The notes: generated by a model not told the origin, from the sequence alone. Positions 1 through 6,046 are shown, numbered from the stretch's first letter. The stretch is DNA of 6,046 nt from an uncultured Peptococcaceae bacterium (GCA_958417755.1 CATZDY010000143.1:1-6046); one strand, 5' to 3'. Numbers and translations are program-made.

Positions 1-1
1 C

Positions 2-529
2 TTTGCAAAGACAAAATACTACCAAGTAATACAGTCCTTGCTTACCAATGAGCATTTGTTGGCATTACTACACCAATATGGGTATGATTTATATTTTATG
101 CCCCATTATGATGTGTTAAAATTTATGGATACTTTCCATACCATTTCATCCCAGATCCATTTGGTGCAACCGGGTGAATATGATGTACAGGAATTGTTGC
201 TCACAGCAGAAATTTTAATTACCGATTATTCCAGTGTATTTTTTGATTTTGCCTATATGGGCAAAGCAGAAATTTTTTACCAGTTTGATGAGCAAGAGTA
301 TCGAAAGAATCATTACGCAGCAGGTTATTTTGACTACCGTCGAGATGGTTTTGGCCCGGTATGTACAATGGAGGAAGAGGTAGTGGCCCAAGTAGCCCAA
401 TTGTTGGCCCAAGGCACGGCGGATAAAGTCTACCAAGCCCGGGCAGAGCGGTTTTTTATGCTGCGCGATCACAACAATTGTAATAGGAATTTTGAGGCAA
501 TCCGCAGTTTATCACCGAAGGGATGCTAA
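2..529 (+). CDS. CDP-glycerol glycerophosphotransferase family protein (TagF/TagB-like), C-terminal part
   Basis: The reading frame is open from the left edge, so only the last 175 residues are present and the true start lies outside. The fragment matches the C-terminal half of the Glyphos_transf family: a FMPH segment (fragment residues 32-35), the hallmark ITDYSSVFFDFAYMGK (73-88), a YQFD step (93-96), YFDYRRDGFGPV (109-120), and a closing FFMLRDHNNCNRNFEAI (151-167). Enzymes of this family move phosphoglycerol (or phosphoribitol) from the CDP-activated form to a lipid-linked glycan on the cytoplasmic face of the membrane, in teichoic acid or phosphoglycerol-decorated polysaccharide synthesis. 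The N-terminal region with the other conserved histidines is missing, so priming, polymerising and decorating enzymes cannot be told apart. A small internal repeat (three near-copies of a GCCCAA-ending unit, 383-412) encodes VAQVAQLLAQ. The next gene starts 4 bp after this stop, which suggests one operon. Confidence 0.88.
   Translation, partial: FAKTKYYQVIQSLLTNEHLLALLHQYGYDLYFMPHYDVLKFMDTFHTISSQIHLVQPGEYDVQELLLTAEILITDYSSVFFDFAYMGKAEIFYQFDEQEYRKNHYAAGYFDYRRDGFGPVCTMEEEVVAQVAQLLAQGTADKVYQARAERFFMLRDHNNCNRNFEAIRSLSPKGC
517..523 (+). promoter_or_regulatory. Ribosome binding site that decides the start of the polymerase gene
   Basis: GAAGGGA lies 10 bases before the GTG at 534 and inside the last codons of the upstream gene. 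The in-frame TTG at 492 has only AGGAA two bases before it, which is too close to work well. Choosing TTG would also add 14 polar residues that overlap the previous gene. This site therefore favours GTG 534. Confidence 0.6.
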
Positions 530-533
530 ATAC

Positions 534-1829
534 GTGCAAACAATCAACCTTGCCCCTAAACGATCCAAATTGCTTATCCTGTTTTATATCCTTTGCCTTA
601 TGGTGGCAGGGCTTGGGGAAACCATGTTCTTCCACGATTATACCAAAGTTGTTACTGTAGGCGCAGTCATTGCTGCTATTTTGGTTTTACTTGTATCTGG
701 GGATCTTGAAAAAATGGACCGCATTTTTGGTTTTTGGGGCCTGTATATCATGCTTTTGGTGGGTATTTTATTGTGGTCAGCATGCATTTGGATCGTTCAG
801 CTTGAGGATTTTTTTTATATGGTCCGGGGTATATCGAAGCTAGTATTCCAAGGGATTAATATTTTTGTTGTTGTTTCTGCTGTTTATTTGTTTCGAGAAA
901 AGGCCATTCATTATACTTTTTATGGAATTGCCTTGAGCAATACCTTGATTGTGATTTTAAATTTTCTGCATTTTGGGTGGCAGAATGCCTATGAAACCTT
1001 TGTGGTTTTCATACAAACCATGGGTACAGCCACTGGTTTTATGAAACAACTGGAAATTCACGATATGACCTTTACCTATGGTTTTTTTCTATTGTATTTT
1101 ATCTTTTTTGACAACAGTGCAAAACAAAAAAGGATTCTCTATATTCTAATCTGTTGCGTGTTTATCCTCATTGGCTTAAAGAGGATTGAACTGGTTGGTA
1201 TTCTGCTTGCTTCATTGCTGGGAATTTTGCTTATCAAGCCTGCGGCAAAACAACAATATAAAATAATGCGTGGATGTAGCATTGCTTGCGTGTTTTTTTG
1301 CTTTGTTTATATTGTAAGCATTCGTTATGGTATTTTTGATCAAATAATGACCTATTTTCATATTGATACCATGGGCAGACAAAATCTATATCATTTTATC
1401 AGCCAATATTATACAATGGGACCAGATTTTTTTGGGTATGGTTTTGGTTTTATTTCAGAGCTGCTACGGGATTTGAAGGATGCGAATATTGAAGGAATTA
1501 GCGGTTTACTGGCAATTCATAACGATATTTTGGTGCAATATATTGAACTTGGTTTTATTGGCTTTGGGCTTTGGGCTTGGTATGTATTTTCCTTTCAATT
1601 CCAATGGATTTACAAGGGATTTGGTGTAAAAACCGCGAAATTATTTTTGTTATGCATGATTTATATTTTAACGACTTATACAACGGATAATACCATTTTT
1701 TATTATTGGACCAGTTTGGTTTTGCGTCTAATTCCAATGGCTTATGCCTTTCGCAACAATGTGGAAGAAGAGATGGCCCAAGAAATGCACACCCTATCGT
1801 ATCACTGGTCAATGTACAGGAAAAAATAA
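534..1829 (+). CDS. Wzy-like polysaccharide polymerase (O-antigen polymerase/ligase-type membrane protein)
   Basis: A 431-residue, very hydrophobic protein with about 10-12 predicted membrane spans, for example near residues 11-28, 38-55, 65-88, 105-122, 126-147, 200-235, 249-263, 333-355, 367-384 and 387-405. Between the spans at 249-263 and 333-355 is a long, probably external loop. It holds GRQNLYHFI (281-289), FFGYGFGF (299-306) and the IHNDILVQYIELGFIGF stretch (328-344). This resembles the R...G.G...HN..L...E.G.iG pattern of Wzy polymerases and WaaL-type ligases. LKRIELVG (215-222) occupies the place of the usual SR-type motif at the end of a span. The expected role is joining undecaprenyl-linked repeat units outside the membrane. 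Sequence in this class diverges quickly, so a ligase role cannot be excluded. GTG 534 is chosen over TTG 492 because of its ribosome binding site. It follows the glycerophosphotransferase gene by 4 bp and is probably co-transcribed with it. Confidence 0.8.
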   Translation: MQTINLAPKRSKLLILFYILCLMVAGLGETMFFHDYTKVVTVGAVIAAILVLLVSGDLEKMDRIFGFWGLYIMLLVGILLWSACIWIVQLEDFFYMVRGISKLVFQGINIFVVVSAVYLFREKAIHYTFYGIALSNTLIVILNFLHFGWQNAYETFVVFIQTMGTATGFMKQLEIHDMTFTYGFFLLYFIFFDNSAKQKRILYILICCVFILIGLKRIELVGILLASLLGILLIKPAAKQQYKIMRGCSIACVFFCFVYIVSIRYGIFDQIMTYFHIDTMGRQNLYHFISQYYTMGPDFFGYGFGFISELLRDLKDANIEGISGLLAIHNDILVQYIELGFIGFGLWAWYVFSFQFQWIYKGFGVKTAKLFLLCMIYILTTYTTDNTIFYYWTSLVLRLIPMAYAFRNNVEEEMAQEMHTLSYHWSMYRKK

Positions 1830-1845
1830 GCCGTTGCACATGGCA

Positions 1846-1873
1846 TTGGTATGGACAAATTTCTTACCATAAT
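1846..1873 (+). promoter_or_regulatory. Weak candidate sigma-A-type promoter in the gap before the co-polymerase genes
   Basis: TTGGTA (1846-1851, four of six matches to TTGACA) and CATAAT (1868-1873, five of six to TATAAT) are 16 bases apart. The -10 box falls on the junction of the two 13-bp repeat copies. It is the best pair I found in this gap by eye, but AT-rich DNA gives such pairs by chance. No clear intrinsic terminator separates the polymerase gene from the co-polymerase gene, so read-through may be enough. Confidence 0.2.
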
Positions 1874-1885
1874 TTCTTACCATAA
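1858..1885 (+). repeat. Perfect 13-bp tandem duplication in the intergenic region
   Basis: AATTTCTTACCAT occurs twice back to back (1858-1870 and 1871-1883), and the match runs on for two more bases (AA) into 1885. It lies in non-coding DNA between the polymerase and first co-polymerase genes. It could be a slippage product or a pair of direct-repeat protein sites. Confidence 0.85.
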
Positions 1886-1931
1886 GGATAAATATTTTGC
1901 TTTCTAAAATGAGACGCTTTTGTGACCCCAT

Positions 1932-1957
1932 ATTTAAATGATTAATATCAATTAAAT
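1932..1957. promoter_or_regulatory. Imperfect 26-bp palindrome, possible operator or small hairpin
   Basis: Two 11-base arms, ATTTAAATGAT (1932-1942) and ATCAATTAAAT (1947-1957), pair at 10 of 11 positions around a 4-base centre, TAAT. The element ends 35 bases before the ATG at 1993. All-AT arms make a weak RNA hairpin and there is no following T-run, so a terminator is unlikely; a dimeric repressor site is more plausible. The structure is visible in the sequence, the function is a guess. Confidence 0.35.
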
Positions 1958-1992
1958 GACAGATAGCTGACAATGATATAGGAAGTGGATGA

Positions 1993-3456
1993 ATGAAAAG
2001 AGGAAAACCTGATTTTTCCAACATACATACGCCTCATTTTGAAACAACTGAGATAGCAAACCAAGATACAGCCCTGCCTACAAAACAAAATAAAAGCTTT
2101 TCAACAATTAGCCTTGAAACAACTACCTTTTTAAAGCGGTTTCTCCTGTGCCTCATGCGGCATAAGAAAATATTGATTATCTTGACAGCCATATTGATGC
2201 TTTGTAGCAGTTGTATGTTTTATTGGGAGCAAAAAAAGACGGTAACCATGCTGCTTTCCTTAAATTATGAGGAAAGTAGTAAAGGACTGTATCCCAATGC
2301 CACGCGTTTTAATATGTATGAGATTCAATTGGATGAAGTCTTGAAAAGGGCCCTAGACATGGCTGGTTTAGAAGGAGATTTATCACCTGAAGAGTTGAAA
2401 AAGAATTTAACAGTTTCTCCTGCCAGTGTTAAAAACAATTTAGGGGATACATCGTATTATATTTCTACCAATTTTATCATTACATATCACTTAAATAAAG
2501 AAGCTTCTGCCATTGGGGCTGACGATATGGTGAATCTGATTTGCAAAGCATACAATGATGTCTTTCATGAACGATATATCATTAAACAAACTGCCTTAAA
2601 GTATGATCTCAATGAACTGAAAAATTTAGAATATGTTGAAATCGGCAACCGTTTTGATCTCATAACCGCACAATTGGATCGATATCTTGCCTTACGGATT
2701 AAGGAAAACGCTAGTTTTCGGGCTTCTGAAACAGGGGAATCCTTTCAAACAGTTCGCAAATTATTGCAGGATTTGCAAAGCTATGGCATTGATAATTATA
2801 AATCCTTTGTACTGGAAAGCGGACTGGCAAAAAATAAAAATCAATATGTAAAAGAAATTGCCTTCAATAATTCCATGCTCAATGTGATGTATCTCAAAGA
2901 TATGGCGAATTTTACAGTAAAATCAGACACAATTAATATGTATGATGAAGCCATGATTGGTACAGTGATGATTCCTACCCTTTCGGAAAATAAAGAATAC
3001 TATATGGCAAAAGCAAATATTGGTATGGATTATTTGACTAAGGATGCCAAAGAAGACCTTTTATCCGCCACTGATATATTAAAATCCATTGAAGACAATA
3101 AAAATATCATTCAAAAGCTGAGTATAGCAAATTCGAATCAGGGAAACTACGACAAAGCTGAGCAAATGATTGCTGCAATCAATAAGCAATTGAACCAAAT
3201 TACAAAATTAACCCTAGCAGTGGATGATGAATATACAAAATATACCACCAAGGATTATCTTAAATTTCAACAATCTGAACATTCCCTTATCCAGCAAATT
3301 GGTTTGGTTGATACCTTTGGTTTAGGCATATGCTTTATCATTCTATGGGGAATTGTGTTGTATGTGTATGATAATTCGAACTTTGTAAGGAAAAATTTAA
3401 CAAGCAAATGGAGAAGAACAAGAGATGGAGAAGAACAAGCAGAACAAAGCTTTTGA
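1993..3456 (+). CDS. Wzz-like polysaccharide co-polymerase / chain-length determinant, no kinase domain
   Basis: A 487-residue protein with co-polymerase topology: a polar, Ser/Thr-rich cytoplasmic N-tail (1-55), membrane span one (about 59-78), a large extracytoplasmic region (79-440) rich in predicted helix, and membrane span two (about 442-459) followed by a short charged tail. After span one it has the Wzz-type opening, with GLYPNATRFNMYEI (98-111) and then VL..AL. Proteins of this class oligomerise around the polymerase and set glycan chain length or assist export. The start is the ATG preceded by TAGGAAG (1979-1985) at 7 bases spacing. There is no Walker motif or tyrosine cluster, so it is not fused to a BY-kinase. 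It is clearly related to the next gene in the extracytoplasmic part. The last 16 codons contain an out-of-frame 17-bp duplication. Assignment rests on topology and motifs; exact substrate is unknown. Confidence 0.72.
   Translation: MKRGKPDFSNIHTPHFETTEIANQDTALPTKQNKSFSTISLETTTFLKRFLLCLMRHKKILIILTAILMLCSSCMFYWEQKKTVTMLLSLNYEESSKGLYPNATRFNMYEIQLDEVLKRALDMAGLEGDLSPEELKKNLTVSPASVKNNLGDTSYYISTNFIITYHLNKEASAIGADDMVNLICKAYNDVFHERYIIKQTALKYDLNELKNLEYVEIGNRFDLITAQLDRYLALRIKENASFRASETGESFQTVRKLLQDLQSYGIDNYKSFVLESGLAKNKNQYVKEIAFNNSMLNVMYLKDMANFTVKSDTINMYDEAMIGTVMIPTLSENKEYYMAKANIGMDYLTKDAKEDLLSATDILKSIEDNKNIIQKLSIANSNQGNYDKAEQMIAAINKQLNQITKLTLAVDDEYTKYTTKDYLKFQQSEHSLIQQIGLVDTFGLGICFIILWGIVLYVYDNSNFVRKNLTSKWRRTRDGEEQAEQSF
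3408..3439 (+). repeat. 17-bp-period duplication at the 3' end of the first co-polymerase gene
   Basis: ATGGAGAAGAACAAG occurs at 3408-3422 and again at 3425-3439, a period of 17 bases. Seventeen is not a multiple of three, so the copies are read in different frames: as WRRT in the first and GEEQ in the second. A second short direct repeat, AGCTTTTG at 3448-3455 and 3458-3465, follows and covers the stop codon. Confidence 0.85.
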
Positions 3457-3529
3457 TAGCTTTTGGTAAACAACCAGTAATATTTTGTTGATTCATGAGG
3501 AAAACAAAAATAACAAAGAGGCTTGTTAA

Positions 3530-5365
3530 ATGAAAAATTTTGAGATGCTTCGTTATCTGTCCAAATGGAAATATTTAATTTTTGGTATTGCAATAGTAGG
3601 ATGCATATTGGTATATTTTTATGCAGTCTCCAAACAAATCTATACGGCAGAAACCGTGATTCGCTATTCAAACCCAGACGCCTCACTGGGGTATACGCCC
3701 AATGGCAGTCCCATTGATGTCAATGAAATCTATTCTGCAAAAGTGATTAGCAATGTGTTGGAAGATTTGAATTTAAAAACCACCACTGATAACATCCGGT
3801 CTAAATGTACAGTGAAGGGAATCATCAGTGATGATGAGCTGGAACGCAAAAAGGCCATTTTAGAAAAAGGGGAAGAGTACACCTATTTTCCCACTGATTA
3901 TTCCATCACTTTTTCTGTGAGCAGTGATTACACCAAAAGTTATGCCACTGACGTGCTTGATTCAATTATCAAAAATTATTTTACCAATTATGGGGAGAAA
4001 TATATCAACCAATCCACATTGCCGAACAATACAGCCAATTTTTCTGAATCTGATTATGATTTTATAGAAAGCGCGGAAATTTTGGATCATGCTGTGCGGG
4101 ATGTGATGGGGTATTTGAAAGAAAAACAAGAGGATTTTCCTAACTATAGATCCGCGGCAACTGGGTATACTTTTGCGGATTTGTATAATATGTATAACAG
4201 CATTTTAAATTATGATATTCCTCATATTTATACGCAAATACTGGAACAAAAAACCTCAAAGGATCTTGATGTACTGATTAAAAAATATCAAAACGATATG
4301 CATGAAGCCCAAAGATCCATTGATAATCTAGAAGAAGAAATAGCCAATCTTACCATATTGATGAATCGCTATAGTGATAAAAGCAAAGAAAGTATAGAAT
4401 ATCACTATAGTGGTGATGAGTCAGATTCCAGCTATATTTTAAAAGATGTGTATGAAAATGATGAAGTGGTGAATACCGAGACCACTTATGATACCTTAAT
4501 CAACCAATATGTTGACTTAAAGACAAATATGGAGAGCTTACAGGTAGACATCCAACGTAAAACGGAAATTTTACATATTTTTACAGATTCACCTGCAAGT
4601 AAGCATACCACAGGATTTGTATCTGATGCAGTGATTGCCGCAGAACTGGCCCAGCTTTCGGATACCTTGACAGAAATGTATAATATCATAACCCCAACTG
4701 TGGATGAATTTAACCAATATCAAGGGGCTGCCAATATCACCACAATGACCAGTATCCGGGTTGATGAGAAAATCAATGTCAAGCTTTATATGGCCCTGGC
4801 TTTGGTTGTGTTTTTTGGCATTGGATGTGTAGGAGCCATTGTTTTGGGTCGGCTTGGTGATTTTATTGAAAATGCTTTGTATATTGATAAAAAGACTGGA
4901 CTTCCCAATCGGGCAAGGTGTGATTTGATCATTGCGCAATATAGTCGCAGTAGGCTACAAGATAATTTTAGCTTTGTTTTATTCCGTATTAATAATTTGA
5001 AGCAAATCAATCAGGAATGGGGCCATGAGAAAGGTGACGAATTACTAAAAGTCTTTGGATCCTTGTTGGATTTTTCCTTTTCCTCCCATGGTTTTGTCGG
5101 TTATAACAGCAGTGACCAGTTCATCTGCTTTTTTGAAAATTGTACCCTGGAGAGAGCAGAAGCTTTTGTTGCCTATTTTAGGGATACCCTTGCTATATAT
5201 ATGGAAGAAAACCGGGAAGAAACCCTTGCATTCTCCTATGCAATTGCGGAAACTAGAACTGAAAAGGTATATTCTTTGCGGGAGCTGATGGGCATTGCCT
5301 TCCATAGAATCAATACGCAGAACAATATAGCAAATACCCGCAATTCTCCGGAACCGCAAGGATAA
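3530..5365 (+). CDS. Wzz-like polysaccharide co-polymerase fused to a degenerate GGDEF domain
   Basis: A 611-residue protein. Membrane span one is about residues 15-33. The extracytoplasmic region (34-417) starts with Wzz-like sequence, including GYTPNGSPIDVNEI (54-67) and YSAKVISNVL (68-77), and has likely coiled coil near 247-285 and 318-350. Span two is about 418-440. A cytoplasmic GGDEF-type domain follows (about 451-600): DKKTGLPNR (453-461), FRINNLKQIN (485-494), GHEKGDELL (498-506), and SSDQF (527-531) where GGDEF should be. The changed signature and loss of the first metal-binding Asp (Arg486) argue against diguanylate cyclase activity. The likely role is chain-length or export control of the surface polymer, with the C-domain as a nucleotide-sensing or protein-interaction part. 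The ATG has AAAGAGG (3515-3521) 8 bases upstream. It lies 73 bp after the related co-polymerase gene and 17 bp before the phosphoesterase gene, consistent with one transcript. Confidence 0.8.
   Translation: MKNFEMLRYLSKWKYLIFGIAIVGCILVYFYAVSKQIYTAETVIRYSNPDASLGYTPNGSPIDVNEIYSAKVISNVLEDLNLKTTTDNIRSKCTVKGIISDDELERKKAILEKGEEYTYFPTDYSITFSVSSDYTKSYATDVLDSIIKNYFTNYGEKYINQSTLPNNTANFSESDYDFIESAEILDHAVRDVMGYLKEKQEDFPNYRSAATGYTFADLYNMYNSILNYDIPHIYTQILEQKTSKDLDVLIKKYQNDMHEAQRSIDNLEEEIANLTILMNRYSDKSKESIEYHYSGDESDSSYILKDVYENDEVVNTETTYDTLINQYVDLKTNMESLQVDIQRKTEILHIFTDSPASKHTTGFVSDAVIAAELAQLSDTLTEMYNIITPTVDEFNQYQGAANITTMTSIRVDEKINVKLYMALALVVFFGIGCVGAIVLGRLGDFIENALYIDKKTGLPNRARCDLIIAQYSRSRLQDNFSFVLFRINNLKQINQEWGHEKGDELLKVFGSLLDFSFSSHGFVGYNSSDQFICFFENCTLERAEAFVAYFRDTLAIYMEENREETLAFSYAIAETRTEKVYSLRELMGIAFHRINTQNNIANTRNSPEPQG
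4880..5329 (+). other. Degenerate GGDEF domain within the co-polymerase gene (residues about 451-600)
   Basis: The domain keeps the general GGDEF order: an entry motif close to DxLTGLPNR (453-461), the FDIDNLKQIND-like strand-helix (485-495), GHxxGDxLL (498-506), the signature hairpin (5108-5122, read SSDQF), and a final AFSYAIA strand (567-573). Departures from an active enzyme are Arg486 for the first Asp, Asn488 for the second, Gln495 for Asp, SSDQF for GGDEF, and a closing FHRINTQNN where ADxALYxAKxxGxN is usual. No RxxD inhibitory-site motif precedes the signature; SSHG (518-521) is found there. Confidence 0.78.
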
Positions 5366-5382
5366 GAAATGGGGTTTATGAT

Positions 5383-6046
5383 ATGAAAATCAATTCCCGT
5401 ATCTTTAGCATCAAGGCAGCAATATGCATCTTGGTGGTCGTTTTGTTCATGATGGGAATGGTGTTTGTTGTGATGCACCAACAAGATGAGCTTGAACTGG
5501 ACTTTTATCAGGTAAAATCTGAGAAAGTTTCCAATAATATTCGGGTCGTGCTACTTTCTGATTTGCATCTAAAGGAATTTGGCAAAGACAATATTCAATT
5601 GGTGGAAGCTGTGCAAAAACTCAGTCCAGATATCATTGCCATTGTAGGGGATATGAATATGTCTGGGAACCCTGATGTGAGTGTTGTTATTACCCTATGC
5701 CAGCAGTTGGTCCAGATTGCTCCGGTTTATTATTCATTGGGAAATCATGAATATGTGGATGTTATTTTTCATGATTCAAATATAATTGAAGCAATCAATG
5801 CCACTGGAGCAGTGGTGTTATCCGATGATTCCAAAAAAATCTCAGTGGGAGAAACGGAAATTTTGATTGGCGGTCTTTCCCAAGGCCATGATCAGTTTGA
5901 AAGATATGGGCATCAATTTTTTGATACCTATATAAAAGATGAACATTTTAAATTGTTGTTGGTCCATTATCCAGAGCTATTTGACGGTATATTAGAAAAA
6001 TACCCCATTGATTTGGCCCTATGCGGTCATGCCCACGGGGGATTGG
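5383..6046 (+). CDS. Membrane-anchored calcineurin-like metallophosphoesterase, cut at the right edge
   Basis: The frame is open to the window end, giving the first 221 residues. The N-terminus (about 12-31) is one hydrophobic segment after a short basic start, a signal anchor or uncleaved signal without a twin-arginine motif, so the enzyme domain is probably outside. The metal-site motifs of the family follow in order: DLH (60-62), GDMN (89-92), GNHE (120-123), HYPE (195-198) and GHAHGG (215-220). All five metal-binding blocks are present, so the enzyme should be active. It resembles the YkuE/YaeI-type branch, whose members hydrolyse phosphomonoesters or diesters; the substrate here is unknown. 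ATG 5383 is preceded by GGGG (5371-5374) at 8 bases, and another ATG at 5378 is out of frame. The 17-bp gap to the co-polymerase gene suggests co-expression, so a lipid-linked or phosphoglycerol substrate of the same pathway is a reasonable but unproven guess. Confidence 0.85.
   Translation, partial: MKINSRIFSIKAAICILVVVLFMMGMVFVVMHQQDELELDFYQVKSEKVSNNIRVVLLSDLHLKEFGKDNIQLVEAVQKLSPDIIAIVGDMNMSGNPDVSVVITLCQQLVQIAPVYYSLGNHEYVDVIFHDSNIIEAINATGAVVLSDDSKKISVGETEILIGGLSQGHDQFERYGHQFFDTYIKDEHFKLLLVHYPELFDGILEKYPIDLALCGHAHGGL

Noticed and set aside
492..533. TTG start that would lengthen the polymerase by 14 residues
   Set aside because: Its only purine-rich sequence is two bases away, it overlaps the upstream gene by 38 bases, and GTG 534 has a well-spaced GAAGGGA site.
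1830..1930. Intrinsic terminator after the polymerase gene
   Set aside because: No GC-rich stem followed by a T-run was found on the + strand, so transcription may continue into the co-polymerase genes.
3483..3509. TTTTGTT / AACAAAA inverted repeat between the two co-polymerase genes
   Set aside because: Seven pairs with only one G-C pair and a 13-base loop, in AT-rich DNA and with no T-run after it; not a credible terminator.
3495..3533. 12-codon basic mini-frame (MRKTKITKRLVK) whose TGA overlaps the ATG of the GGDEF co-polymerase gene
   Set aside because: The ATGA overlap looks like translational coupling, but no ribosome binding site precedes its ATG. The purine-rich tract inside it is simply the binding site of the downstream gene.
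3267..3686. 139-codon antisense open frame spanning the gap between the co-polymerase genes
   Set aside because: It lies opposite two well-supported coding regions, has no recognisable motif and reads as the complement of their codons.
5055..5288. 77-codon + strand open frame inside the GGDEF-like region
   Set aside because: It is in another frame of a domain with clear motifs, and no protein family is recognisable in it.
1..6046. CRISPR array, tRNA/rRNA genes, insertion sequence or phage parts
   Set aside because: No regularly spaced repeats, no tRNA-like cloverleaf, no transposase or integrase motifs; nearly all the DNA is accounted for by five coding regions.

Overview
The window looks like low-GC, Gram-positive (Firmicutes, probably clostridial) DNA. 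The AT-rich codons, the purine-rich Shine-Dalgarno sites and the protein families (a TagF-like CDP-glycerol glycerophosphotransferase, a multi-pass polysaccharide polymerase, two Wzz-like co-polymerases) all point that way. The assignment rests on composition and family, not on a marker gene. All recognisable genes lie on the + strand.

Layout: (1) 2-529, the 3' end of a CDP-glycerol glycerophosphotransferase-family gene; (2) 534-1829, a Wzy / O-antigen-polymerase-like membrane protein, started here at a GTG with a good ribosome binding site 4 bp after the previous stop; (3) a 163-bp gap holding a 13-bp tandem repeat and a 26-bp imperfect palindrome, the only clear place in the window for a new regulatory start; (4) 1993-3456, a Wzz-like polysaccharide co-polymerase with two membrane segments and no cytoplasmic enzyme domain; (5) 3530-5365, a second, related co-polymerase whose cytoplasmic C-terminus carries a degenerate GGDEF domain; (6) 5383 to the right edge, a membrane-anchored calcineurin-like metallophosphoesterase, cut by the window end.

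Together this is part of a cell-surface polysaccharide or teichoic-acid-like glycopolymer locus: a phosphoglycerol transferase, a polymerase, and a pair of chain-length/export regulators, followed by an exported phosphoesterase. No flippase, priming glycosyltransferase or tyrosine kinase is visible, so the locus probably extends beyond one or both edges.

The most notable item is the Wzz-GGDEF fusion. Its GGDEF signature has become SSDQF and the first metal-binding Asp is replaced by Arg, while the residues expected to contact guanine are kept. I read it as a possible nucleotide-sensing module built directly into a chain-length regulator, in the place where many Gram-positive systems have a tyrosine kinase. 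This is inference from the sequence and has not been tested.
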